Source of the DNA: Nemopilema nomurai
Taxonomy: Eukaryota; Cnidaria; Scyphozoa; Rhizostomeae; Rhizostomatidae
NCBI GenBank assembly: GCA_003864495.1
Contig: PEDN01001363.1
Coordinates: 124,001 to 188,000 of the forward strand
Length of the DNA: 64,000 bases
Reading direction: 5' to 3'
This document shows positions 48,601-59,400 of this stretch, in pieces. Position numbers and translations under genes: made by a program. The notes beneath the pieces were generated by a model. The model had not been told where the DNA came from. It did no database searches and saw nothing but the letters and a program-made list of their open reading frames with translations. The first letter of the stretch is position 1. Each line of letters starts with the position of its first letter.

Positions 48601-51600
48601 CCCTCAGCGACCCACGGTTGAGTGCACCCATAGAAATATTTTAATGGAAACATGACAGCGACCGTCAGCGACTGTTAGAAAGCACAGCGCATGCCCTCGC
48701 GCAATTCTAATTGCTAGGCCCAGATTTCTGGACCGCGTTGATCTGGAATCGATCGACCCTCAGCGACCAAATGGAAACAGACTGTTGCTGGAACTCATTT
48801 TTGAGCGATCCTGGCGACTCTAGCGACTTCAGCGACTATATGGAAACCAGGCTTTAAGGAGAAAGTCATTGTACGGAAATGACAGTTGTCCGTCTGATTC
48901 CGAATGTTGCGTTATGCACATATCAGGTTGTCAAAATAGACGATCCGGTGACTTGACGAGTTTTGATGACGTCGATAGGTGTGCAGCTGCCCTTCAGTTG
49001 TGAACACAAATATGTTTTCCGTTGCAAAACTTAGAAGCTAGATATATAAAAAATGTTTGTATTGAAAATTGGCCAGTAGCTAGGCTTCTACCCCACCTAC
49101 AGTCAATAACTCCCAATGTACATAGGGCCTAGCTTGAAATTCTGAGTGTAAAGATACGCCTAAGCCAGTCGCAGCTGGCAAGTTCTCCACTAGATAAATT
49201 CTCCACTAGATCTCATGTGTGCAACTGCCGGGAATGCGTTCGCTCTTGAATGTTGTGAAACCTCTTAAAAGGTGGGTTATAAAACGTGAGTTCTTTGTTC
49301 GCAGAAATTCTCAAAAATACGGCAACGGCGGATAAGATCAAAATTCTCCTTTTTATGGCAATGATACGACTAACGGCTAACAGCAAGTTCGACAAATAAC
49401 GACACGGCTTCAACAGGCACGACAAATAGCGACAGAGCTTCTAGCAGTACGGCAAAACTTTCGACAAGACTACTCCTAACTTATGACACAACCCTTTATA
49501 TAACCTGAGCAAACCTTAAAATAATAATTACGTAAAACAAAAAACATCTTTACAGACGCTGATGCAATCACAGCGCAATGGTGCAATTGTCACGTGATAC
49601 TGTCCGTAAGGGAACCCTGTGTCGTTACAATGTCCTTGAAATATTTACGTGCTTAATTTGATGAAAAACGATTGATTTTGCAAAGAGAATGCTGCACCTC
49701 TCGCGTAAACAAGGAAAGAGGATGCCACAAGTATGAAGCACGCTATGGTGACAAGTCTACAGTTCTGCTGACCTCAGTTTTTGCGGTTCTCTTCAAAAGC
49801 AACCAATTTACGTCATAGGACGCGTTCTGTTTGTCCAACAAGCAATGTGAAAAGAGAATAAAAAATCGAAGTTCAGGATTGCTCTATACCTACTTTTCTC
49901 ATGGACAAATGAGTGAAAGCAATTTTCTTGTCATAGGCACTTTAAAACTGTGATCTAAGGTATCAGAACTTTGATTTCTTTATTGATTATAAGAAGCGAA
50001 GAGAACATTTCTTTACATCCAGCAAAATCACGAACTCACTCCAAGATGGTCGGTTTTAATGACAATCTAAAGGCTGGTTATGACATACACCTTAAATTTT
50101 TTTTATAAGAAACCGGTTTATAAGAAACCCAGTACTAGAGCCCCAAATATTTAAACAACTTTTAGAACTAAATCAATATTTTTAAGAAATTCAAAAAAAT
50201 AAGATGACTTTCTGAGCCGGAAAAGAATACGTATGTCTCGGTAATAATACCAAAACAATGCAACAACTTAAGTATACTGTACTGGGTGTCTCGATAAAAA
50301 GTACCCCTGTTTCCATAAGAATAATGAACAAGAGATATGATATCAAATCTTGCTGTTGTGTTTTGAACTATAATACAATTAATATGCGAGGGAAGGCGCA
50401 AAATTTGATGTTAAATGCTTATCTAAAGATAAGAAACTTGTAAGTAACTTTTAGCACTAGAAGCTAGTAAAAAATTGAGAAACTTTAATACTAGGACCTG
50501 AGCTAGGTTTCTTATAAAAAGAAAAACGTGTATGACATAAACGGTGCGAAAAGTAGCTGTGATCCCATTTTGATAAAGAGGGTAAAGAATTTACCATTGA
50601 AAATGACCTTTCGTGAAGCATATTGATAAAATGGGTCAAATAGATTATTTTACTGTTCAACCTACATATGAAAGGGATAATACCTTCAACAGGCACCGCG
50701 GGACAGGGGGGCTGATGGGGCTTTAGTCCTCCCCCACTTTTTGCAAAAATGCGAAATATTAAGTAATAAACTACCAATAAAGCCTCTTTTTAAATGGTTT
50801 TAGCACCCCACTATTTTTAGACCCCCCCCCTTGTCTCAACGCTCCGCGGTGCCTGTTCAATCAAAATGAACTATTTTCCAATGCTTACTGTATTGCTGGA
50901 AAAAGCTCAAAGCACTCAGTTCTCACTTCCCAGAGCAAAATAAATCGGGCTGTTATATCACATGACAGCGATCCGGTACGAAGTGAATCTGGTACGAAGT
51001 AAATCCGGTACGAAGTGAATCCGGTACGAAGTAAATCCGGTACGAAGAGAATCCGGTACGAAGTAAATCCGGTACGAAGTGAATCCGGTACGAAGTGAAT
51101 CCGGTACGAAGTGATCAGGGCTTGAGTTTCGTCAGTGACACCACTCTCGCGTGAAGATTCAGATTAATCGAAGTGTGTGGCTATCCAATTATTTGATTCC
51201 GCCCTCATTTTTCTTCAACTCTTCCAACAGGAAGACAGTGGGAGCGGCTTATCCCGGCCTTCAGGCAAACATCCCACTTGTTTTGTTCTGACACTACACG
51301 TTTTTTCTTATAAGAAACCGGTTTATAAAAAACCTATTACTAGAGCCCCAAAAATTTATGAACCTTTTAGAACTAAATCAATATTTTTAAGAAACTCCAA
51401 AAAAAGATGACTTTCTGCGCCGGAAAATAAGTTTACAATCCATTTTTACTTGATTTAAATTTGCTAAAACATTTAGAGTAACACAGGGTGTTGAGTCTAC
51501 TTGTAGCAGTAAGTGAGTTTCAGATAACTTTGCCATGAAATACTTTAACAAAATTGTTTTCAATAACAGTTTTTCAGTCAATCATTGGCTAATTTAGAGT

Positions 51601-54600
51601 GTTCCTGGCCACTGTTAGTGGTCTTGGAAGTTTAATTAGTGGGGGAAAAAGGGAAACTTCAAGTTCCTTGGTCGCAAGAGTTCTTTTGGGTTGAAATGTT
51701 TATCACTTTTTATTATCCCTCCCTGAGGTATCACATTTAGCACAATCAAGAACTATTTGCATGTCTCGCAAAACACGAGTGATCTAGAAGCCTTTGACCC
51801 ATCACAAGCAGCCCTGGATTGGCTCACAGCAAACACTAGAAGGAAAAGGTTGCCAGAGAAGGCACGACAACAAGAATGGTTTTGGGCGTTTGTGAAGAAG
51901 TTTCCATCTTTAAAGAACAACAAAAGCTTAACCAACCCTAAAAATAAGGGCTATGTAAAATTTTAAACGAGATGTTGTAAGCTTGTAAATGTAATCCGAA
52001 ACTGGTCGCCCTATGACGGATGTATGACAATTGATGTGCAACGCTGCACAAACATCGAAGAATAGACTTTCATGGAGAAGGATACACACGCATAGCAACT
52101 GGCTTAAATCATTGCTTTATGAACAAGTGCTTTGTGGTACAAAACTTCACAATGACTAGAAAAAAGCGGAACTAGTTTTCGTATACTTAAAGTACTTTTT
52201 CGTATACGAGTATGCGATTAAAGTATGCGAAAACTAGTCCGCTTTTTCTAGCCATTGTAATCTATGTTTTCTTCCAAAGAAAAACAACTGTCAAAGGATT
52301 GAATAATGTATTAATGAATATATTAATCCCTTGTATTAGCACCGTATTCGTATAATAAGGTTTTGTATTTTGATGTTAAATTTGTTGTTCTGTTTGTTCT
52401 TTTTGAAATTAATGACAAAGCAACACATCAAAAGAGATTTGATATTTTTCTTTGATCTAAAAGCAAATTTACACCTTGTGTTGGGCAAGAATAATTTAAG
52501 AGTAATGTTAGGCTCAAAATCAACTGCTGATTACCAACAAATTGTACAGTTGCCACTTGCATTATGACATCATATCAATATTATTTTCTCCTTATTTCCT
52601 TTGGATATTTTTCTCATAGTTATGAATTTCCCAAATATTCTAGTGCTCCAAGAAAGAAAGTTAAGGTTGTTATGAAGTTTTTTTGGTAGAAAAAGGGCGT
52701 TGCCAAAGTTCTGTAAGACTTTGAAGGGCGTGTCTACGAAAAATTTTCCAGCCCCCCTTTCTTTCTTAAATGGCCCTCCCCAAACTCTCACTGGGTCACC
52801 CCTAAATTCTACGCCCGGGTGTCACACCCCTGCATGCTACCCCCGGGTGCCAGAGCCTCAGAATGCCAAAAAGGATCATGAACGGGGCTCTCCCATGCCC
52901 CTTCGCAATTCCTTTCCTCCCTTCATCATCCTTTGAAGTTTTATGGCTCTGGCACCCAGGGCAGATCCATGCCAACTTACATGTTCAAAACTCAGCGTAA
53001 TCGTCTCTGCACTTTGGTTCCCTAGGTGCCTTAACAATGGATTTCAGTCCTCAAGAGCAGAACATACAGTTGAAGAATGGTGAGCTGATAGGCACAGCAC
53101 AGCCTATTATTTGCAGAGTTGACAGAGCTGCGAAAATTATGATAGAGAAGAAGGCTGACGCGTCTGTTGAAGAAACGGAGAGATGTCAGTTACCAAAAGG
53201 GGTTTCTGTCATACTTGGAGACGGAGAGGCAATGGTACAGTTTGACCGCTACGAAGGAGACTGTTACACTGGAACCTATATATGTACAGCTGAGGATGAT
53301 TCTGGAAACAAGGTATCCAAGGAAGCACATGTCTATTTAGACGGACACCCTGCCTTTTCAGGTAGCGCAAATTTTTTACTTTTTTCAAATCTCAACTCAG
53401 ATAACTCTTCATCTTTGGCATTTGTTTGCCTTTATGAGAATTTCGCTTTAAATGGACCTTACTCTTTGAAATAGGATAGCCATATTTCAATTCCTGTGGT
53501 TTTAATTCTAAATAGAAATGAATATCAGCTTGGAAAGAATTTCATGCATGAACTATATTAAATAATCCCGATATGATAGGATTGCCAGTAAAGTTGAGGT
53601 CTTTATAAACTCCAGCTTCTTCAAAAACAAAATTATTTCACAATATCTGGAAATGGAGTAACCAGAATTTGTACCGCGAAGCATTTATTCAGAAAAGGAT
53701 TTGTGAAGAATTGTGAAGGCCTCTGTCAGCTTTTTGGAACATTTATCAATGGTACCCTTCCAATTTCCTAATGCCTGTCCCAAAACCACAGAGCAAGTAT
53801 AAGGGCAGAAAGGGACTCTCGAGTTGACTTAAGGTTACGGTAAACGTTTTCAACACGAACATTGGTTTTTCCTCCCTAAAGGCCAAACTGTTCAAGGAAT
53901 CTGGGTAGACTATATATCATTCGATGCACAAGATTATGACGTATCTAGCCAGACATAGGCGCCGACTTTTATTTTTCCCAGGGAGGGGGGGGGGCTCAAA
54001 ATTAAAAAAAAATTAAAAAAAGTTAAAAGGTAGATAAATTACCTAACGTCGCTTTAATAACGTAATACAACGTATGTAGTATGTATAATAACAAAGCAAA
54101 AGTTTTTACCAAAGCAGATATAACATCATGGTCTACAGTATCATCAGTTCAGTTCTTTGACTGATTTCAAATGAAATTCCAAGGGGGGGCTGAGCCCCCC
54201 ATAGCAATTCTCAGGGGGGGCTCGAGCCCTCAAGCCCCCACGTAGTCGGCGCCTATGTAGCCAGATCAAAATTATTGGCAAATAATGCTAAATGTTATTT
54301 TCTATTAGGAAGGAAAAACCAATTTTTGTGTTGAAAACCTTAAGAAATCTGCTTACAACATGGCTTTGGTAAGGCACCTTGAGATAAAAAAATCGCGCAA
54401 ATGTTGCTAAAATCGTTGAATGCTGTTACCTATCTACCCTGGCTAGCTGTCTTCTAGAAAGAAGTTGACAGGATTTTATTGACTCTGTATTAAAACAGTC
54501 AAGCTTTAATATTTAATGCTTATTGGATTTGTCTGATTTGAGGGGTAGCCTCATCCTGTCATTATTTGCAAATAAGTATAATATTAACTAAGGGTCCAAG

Positions 54601-56411
54601 AAAGTTTGCATTATAAGAGTGAAAAGCTTACTTTTATATTGTGCAACACCTCATCATATTGTGCAACGTGAATACAAATATTTACCGCCATTGATTTTGT
54701 GTGTACTTTATAACATAGTAACATCTAAATTATAACGTAGTAACATCCAAAAACACAAACACAGCCTTATAAGAAACAAAGCTGAAAAATCCTGAGGCTG
54801 AAATTCGTTCGTTTCTGAAGCTCATGAAGGACGCAGAAGACTTTACATCACATTTTCTAACAAGAAGAAATTTCTCTGCTTGAAGCTGCTATAGGATTTC
54901 ACGAAGCTACAAAACTCCCTTTCTGTCCCAACATACCTAACTGTTTAGATACCTTTGGTATGATAATGCCATTCTTTGCTTAAGGATATTCTGATGTAGT
55001 CCTGACATAGATCCCTTTCTTCGGAAAGCCCTTTTCAATACACGCTTTTTTTATATGGAACCTACCACAAGGCCTAGTTCCAAAAGTTCCCTATTCGTAG
55101 ACCTCAAGTCATCAGATTTTAGTACCAAAAGTTACTTTAAAGTTCCTTAATTTTCACTACACATCAATAAGCCTTAACACTTAATAGAGAGAAGGGCGAG
55201 ATAGAATATGCGGAAACTACTCGATAAAGCACTTGACACACGAATAGCAAATAATATACGTATGCGAGTATTGGCTGCAAATGAATGGAACGGGCTTTTT
55301 AGCTCTTGATGCTTGCAGTTAGTTATAAAAAATTTTCAAATCGAAAAGTTCCTTAGGGATTTCGTTTTTAGTAGTATAAGTTCTTAATATATTTCGGCCT
55401 TCCTGACGTAGATTCCTTATAAAGTGGTTCCTTATTAAAAAAAAGCGTGTACTGAAAGTGTCACAATGCCCAGGGCCACATTTACAATTGCCGGGGCCCC
55501 GCAACTAAACCTGTTGCGGCCCCCTAGAATATGCCAACGTAGTTCCAGTCATGCTACTTAATTCATTTACAGCATCTTCTTTAGGCTTAACAAAATTTTT
55601 CCTAGGGGCCCCTAAAATCAAAATCACAGGGGCCCTCGGCCGGGGCTCAGTAGAAACATGGGTAAATGCGTGACTGACAATACCCGTAGAACGCCGGTAG
55701 ACGCCACGTTCACGAGCCTGAGCACTTCTAAGGAGTTTTAGTTCAAGAAAGCAAGACACTCATTGGGTGTGTATCCTCTGGCGAAACTGAGCAATAAGAT
55801 CTCCACCTATGAATTAATCAGGAAATATCGAAGTGTATATGGCCATGATGAAATTGAATCCCTTGGTCTTAGCTTTGCTTTCTGTCATCAAACTATGTGG
55901 TTCGGTGGCACGTCACGGGGAGAGACTTTGAGAATGAATATAACACCTCTGACTTAACCTTACAATTTATTTATCTATTTTTCCCTTGATCATGCGTTGT
56001 ACAGATAGAAACGATTTTCCAGATTCAAGAATTCGCTTTGGACCAGACGGAGCTGGGAATTCGGCAGTGGCAAACGTAGAGAGCGACCAAAATGTAGTTT
56101 TACGATGCTCACTAAAGGACAAAGCATTTGGAAGGTCCCCTCTTCGTTGGCCTTTCATCACCTTCCATTATGTTGAGAATTCTGGAGATGAGAGGATGCT
56201 AAATGAGACCCCGGGACAACCAAAGTTTGAGTGGGGCCAAGCAAGGAGGCTTGTGATGCATGGTCATCAAAACAAGGAGGTCATAGGTGGATTTCGTGAA
56301 ATAACAATTGTAAATGTTTCACCTAGTGATACTGGACTATACCTTTGCAGAGTTTTTTTCTTTGATCGACGATGCAGTATTTCCAAGAAGCTACAACTAT
56401 ATGTTTACTAA
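45659..56411 (+). CDS. Secreted protein with two immunoglobulin-like domains
   Basis: Three exons, 45659-45725, 53026-53361 and 56005-56411 (stop TAA), joined by two phase-1 introns as is usual for Ig modules; 269 residues. Exon 1 is a signal peptide (MMQMMQFTSAAVAILAFLLIE). Domain 1 (about 30-135) has Cys52 and Cys109 ('GTYICTAEDDSGN') as the expected pair, plus Cys76 and Cys102, which could form a second bridge; the C-strand Trp is missing. Domain 2 (about 150-269) is V-like: 'VVLRCSL', Trp in 'LRWPF', then 'SPSDTGLYLCRV' and an extra Cys in 'DRRCSI'. There is no membrane segment or GPI-type tail before the stop, so it should be secreted. The domain exons are solid; the link to the distant signal exon rests on phase and splice sites only. 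The first intron (7.3 kb) is full of transposons. Function unknown; recognition, adhesion or immunity are possible roles for this fold. Confidence 0.7.
46346..46802 (+). pseudogene. Transposon-encoded C2H2 zinc-finger protein, broken
   Basis: Reading starts at MAANKHESLPVEELDD (46346) and meets an in-frame TAA at 46427-46429. It continues in the same frame through an acidic stretch to a classical finger, 'FECNVCGKACKSRRGLSRHT' followed by NSKHRH. After that the frame shifts by one or two bases near 46585. The continuing frame reads 'SADEISRQKLHPLQLKAIVL', then 'CAEKISSDECFPASLRERFR' and on to a TAG near 46800. One stop plus one frameshift make it a pseudogene. Its position just inside the left terminal repeat shows it belongs to the transposon. 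No transposase catalytic domain is present. Confidence 0.6.
47310..48095. repeat. GAGTGGTGGGG inverted pair and local hairpin
   Basis: GAGTGGTGGGGCATC..GGGCCCAC near 47310 has an inverted, imperfect partner at 48060-48095 (GGGCCC..CCCCCACCACTC). The latter also pairs locally with CAGTGGTGGGGAA at 48041. This suggests another small palindromic insertion inside the larger transposon. Ends not resolved. Confidence 0.35.
48440..48854. repeat. Inner inverted-repeat unit rich in AGCGAC motifs
   Basis: Arms of about 48 bases: 48440-48487 (starting GTTTCCATATAGTCGCTGAA) and 48799-48848 in reverse complement. The interior is filled with AGCGACC/GGTCGCT motifs in both orientations. The unit lacks the first bases of the shared tip on its left side, where it abuts the right inner arm of the first family. 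It could be an independent MITE fused to the larger element. Confidence 0.75.
50088..50530. mobile_element. 443-bp MITE with exact 9-bp target duplication
   Basis: TATGACATA stands immediately on both sides (50079-50087 and 50531-50539). The ends are CACCTTAAATTTTTTTTATA and, in reverse complement of the right end, CACGTTTTTCTTTTTATAAG. Both continue AAGAAACC. A 9-bp duplication points to a Mutator-like (MULE) family. There is no ORF. A partial second copy begins at 51297. It lies in the first intron of the Ig gene. Confidence 0.8.
50971..51114. repeat. 16-bp tandem array, 9 copies
   Basis: Unit ATCCGGTACGAAGTGA repeated nine times with few changes. Positions 15-16 of the unit (with position 13-14) alternate partly between AAGTGA and AAGTAA in neighbouring units, hinting at a 32-bp higher-order unit. 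One unit has AAGAGA. No coding frame of note. Confidence 0.95.
51297..51430. mobile_element. Truncated copy of the 443-bp MITE family
   Basis: Starts CACGTTTTTTCTTATAAGAA and matches the left 130 bases of the element at 50088-50530 in the same orientation ('AGAACTAAATCAATATTTTT', 'AAGATGACTTTCTG', 'GCCGGAAAA'). Similarity stops at about 51430, and no right end follows. Confidence 0.75.
51757..51966 (+). pseudogene. Short ORF, possibly a transposase remnant
   Basis: A 70-codon frame reads 'FDPSQAALDWLTANTRRKRL' then PEKARQQEWFWAFVKKF before a stop. The composition is protein-like, and 'DP..A.DWL' recalls the C-terminal region of hAT-type transposases, but I cannot confirm it. There are no splice sites that would join it to the Ig gene in phase. 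Confidence 0.2.
52148..52258. mobile_element. Hairpin MITE of about 111 bp
   Basis: ACAATGACTAGAAAAAAGCG at the left pairs with CGCTTTTTCTAGCCATTGT at the right. Pairing continues inward through ACTAGTTTTCGTATACTT / AAGTATGCGAAAACTAGT, leaving a loop of about 30 bases. It is nearly a full palindrome and too short to code. Lies in the first intron of the Ig gene. Confidence 0.75.
53828..54344. mobile_element. Outer palindromic MITE disrupted by a hAT MITE
   Basis: CTTAAGGTT then TTTCAACACGAACATTGGTT on the left pairs with AACCAATTTTTGTGTTGAAA then ACCTTAAG on the right. The left arm carries an extra ACGGTAAACG. Arms are about 45 bases. A complete, separate MITE (53954-54257) is inserted between them. 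It lies in the second intron of the Ig gene. Confidence 0.7.
53954..54257. mobile_element. 304-bp hAT-type MITE with exact 8-bp target duplication
   Basis: TAGCCAGA flanks both sides exactly (53946-53953 and 54258-54265). The tips are CATAGGCGCCGACT inverted at both ends, with subterminal G runs. No ORF. 8-bp duplications are the hAT hallmark, and the exact duplication implies recent insertion. It interrupts an older palindromic element. Confidence 0.85.
55030..55460. mobile_element. MITE-like inverted repeat related to the CACG..AAGAAACC family
   Basis: CTTTTCAATACACGCTTTTT with TTATATGGAACC at the left pairs with GGTTCCTTATTAAAA and AAAGCGTGTACTGAAAG at the right. The tip CACG(C/T)TTTTT...A.(G)GAACC resembles that of the element at 50088-50530. 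No target duplication is visible, so it is older or only distantly related. It lies in the second intron of the Ig gene. Confidence 0.5.
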
Positions 56412-59400
56412 AAAAGCATCGTTCACTGGTCAATGAAAATTTAACGAGGATGATGAAGTCCCGTGTGACACCTAGAATAATTTTTGGAACCTAATTAATG
56501 TTTTGATTTGCCTTGAAAAATGAATATTTATTATATTAGAACTTAAATGAATCTCTTTTTAGTTCACAACAGTCTTCTTGAATTTCTCTCATTCTGCAGT
56601 ATTTGCACTTTTCGGGCACTATATTAGACGTTACATTTTCAGAAATATTATTGTTTGACCAAGTGGTCCATTCAAACTGGCCCAAACCAAGTGTGTCTCT
56701 AGGTGAGACGCTTCATAGTACGCCACTTTCATTAGAATTGAGAAGCCTGGATTTCTTTGCAAGCAGGCAAGCTTTTGAAAAATTCCAAGAGCCGAACACA
56801 GGTATTATCATAGTACCAAATCATCTTTGTTACTTTCACCACATGCATCACAAATGTTTTGCATCCAGTGTTAGTCTGCAACCTCAAATAGAAAACGACT
56901 AGATCATTCTTTCAACCGAATTTGGCTGCATTTTTAGGTCTATCATATCATATTGGCATCCTATAATATCCATTGTCTTTCCATTGACTTGTTCCCACTA
57001 TTTTTTGTTAATTAATACTTCCTCTAAGTGAAGATGCAATTTCCATCCTTATTCCTATGAACAGATCCCTTCCCTTAGCTGACGTCATTCCCAAACTGCA
57101 GCACGTTGAGACAAAGTTTGACTTTTGTGAGTCAGTCTCCGGCAAGGCTTGTTCCTTCTATAGTGTCAAGCTAAATAAAGGGCACGTCCTTTATCGTATG
57201 ACACGGAAAGCGCCCTTCGGAGAATTAAACTCCGGTTAACCTTCCTTGTGTCTGAAGCAGGCCTTGTCTGCGAAGTGACGTTCTGCTTCGAGTTCCTGTT
57301 TCAACAACATCCTGCTTTTTATGCAAATCACCACTAACAACCACCAGACCCATGCGGTATGCTTTGCTGGCAGGTAAGGTTATCATGTTGATTTTTGCTG
57401 GCAGATACGGTCATTCAAAACAACGCAAGAAACATCAAAATACTAACCAAGTGGAAGAATGAAGAATGAATTGAGCTAATGACATTATTACAGTGCATTT
57501 TTCCAGGACCTGGCCTGGGGCCTTAAACAATCTACAAGGGATATTTTGGAAAACCGATAAAGTTTATTGAGATTGTATCCAGTTGCTAGCAATTACCAAT
57601 ATCCGCGGTTATGATATCGTGATATGTACATAACGCCGTGTCTTTATTAATTCATTTTAAACTAAAATTCAAGACCAAATTTCAAGCAAAACGTCAAAAT
57701 AAAAGTCAAACTTCAAATCAAACTTCTCTTCATTCTTCACCCTTGCGCAAGCCTCCATGAACATAGAATTCTAGACCCCGTTCAATTTGTTTTCCAGCGA
57801 TTTTTTGAATCACGGTGAAGAATCTAAAGTGACGCAATCTGCCCTCTGTTCCTTCCAAGTAACTTCCATGCACTATCAAACGTGGCACAGACATGACCTT
57901 TGTCAAGAATTATCCCAGATCTTCAGCAACAGCAACATCACTTACATAACTCTAAACTGTTTCATGAAAAGCGGTTAAGGCACAGAATTGGGAAAGGACA
58001 GGAAAGACACTCGCTTCAGCACCCTTGAGATTTGTTATGCGAGAATATTGTGGCCTGATATGGTTAACGTGGTTTTCGTGCTGAAGGCACAATAGGAGTT
58101 ACTAGTGAGCTGGCACCAGGGTAGAAACCTGGTTAGCCTCGTTTTCAAGTTGGTTTACATGCAAAACATTGCTTAAAGCCAAAAGCGTCTCTTCTGCCTG
58201 TCCCTGTACTGCAATGGAGGCTACAAGGAGGGAGGGGGGAGGGGGAGGGTTGCCTGTTGTATTACATAGATTTGAATTTGACTCTGACTGTCCTTACAAA
58301 CACATTTATACTTATACCCTAATGAATATACTGCCAAAAATATGGGACAGCATGACGCAGTGTGAAATGCAAAGTAAGCAAAGGAATCACAATATACTTA
58401 GCTACAAACCATGGAAAAACGTAAGTGAAACTCTTCATTGAAGTGATTCACTGAGTGATAAGTGGGGTGGGGCAGGAGCATCTTCACAAACGCTGGGTTA
58501 CTATGGTTATCTACCTGATATGCTGGTTGACGTATGTAAAAATTTACTCATAACGATTCAAGGATTACGAATGACCCACCGTCAGTAACTTCACTTTCAA
58601 TGAAACTTCGCCTCGTGTCGCCTCCAGGAATACAGCGATCCAAACCACAATTTCGGCCCTCGCGCCTGTTTTGGCATGCAAATGACGAAAATGCGATGGC
58701 ACATATTCAGTTTCCCCAAGCGTATACCATCCGGTAGTGCAAACACAGCCATTGTCTCTCACCTTATTGGACATGCCATCTTTTGGCTTGGCTACGTTCT
58801 CCCTTGTGTACGGTTTGTAACTTGCTCTGCATCCGCTCGAAAAATCATCCAGTTCGCGCATTAGTCCTTTTCTATTTAAGCGCAAGAAATGTAGGCAATC
58901 TTGTACCTGCCCCTAGTCCATTCCAATGTCCCTGTCCGACTTTTCACCTGCTGTTTCGCAGGTTCACTATCAAGCGAGTATGACGTCATTTTGGTTTGAC
59001 CCTGCTTTACTCCAGTATGAAAAAGAACACTTCCGAAAACTCCTGTGATACCGCAAAACTCTGGTTTCCTTCTTCTATTTATCATTTTCTTAGTCTTCGT
59101 ATTGCGGATATATTAGATTTCTTGCAATTTTGTCTCTAGCATCCACTCTCGTTGGTCACCTGTATTCCTAGTTTCAGTCGAAATTTTGCCTCCTTGATGC
59201 TTGAAAGCTTTCGTTGCTTGGAAAACTGTTTTGGAAAATCGAGAAAAGCAGTTTCTCCACATATCCATCTGGACGTGATAACTGAACACAAGCAATGCAA
59301 ACATTTAGCAAGCGATTCTGCTGCCTTGGAGCCACTTTCCGCGACGCGAAATTTCTTTTGCACAAAGATGAAAAGACTTTCCTCCGCCACTTGCCGGAAT

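Larger units (their letters stand above)
46210..48854. mobile_element. TA-flanked DNA transposon, apparently chimeric, with decayed zinc-finger ORF
   Basis: Outer tips are perfectly inverted: AAGCCTGGTTTCCAT at 46210-46224 and its reverse complement at 48840-48854. A TA sits on each side (46208-46209, 48855-48856). Inside the left tip follows CATAGTCATGAGAGAGAGAT up to AAGCGAAC (to about 46260). Its inverted partner is not at the right end but at 48405-48438. Directly after that begins a second inverted-repeat unit (48440-48854) built of TCGCTGAAGTCGCTAGAGTC-type repeats. So the left arm belongs to one family and the right arm to another that shares the same tip. A zinc-finger protein remnant lies at 46346-46802. 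The superfamily is unsettled: TA target, short tips and an accessory finger protein could fit ISL2EU/Harbinger-like or mariner-like elements. Confidence 0.75.

Noticed and set aside
57057..57239. Possible further exon after the Ig gene (57065 onward)
   Set aside because: The acceptor exists, but in the phase left by the previous Ig-gene or 56801 donor the frame stops within a few codons.
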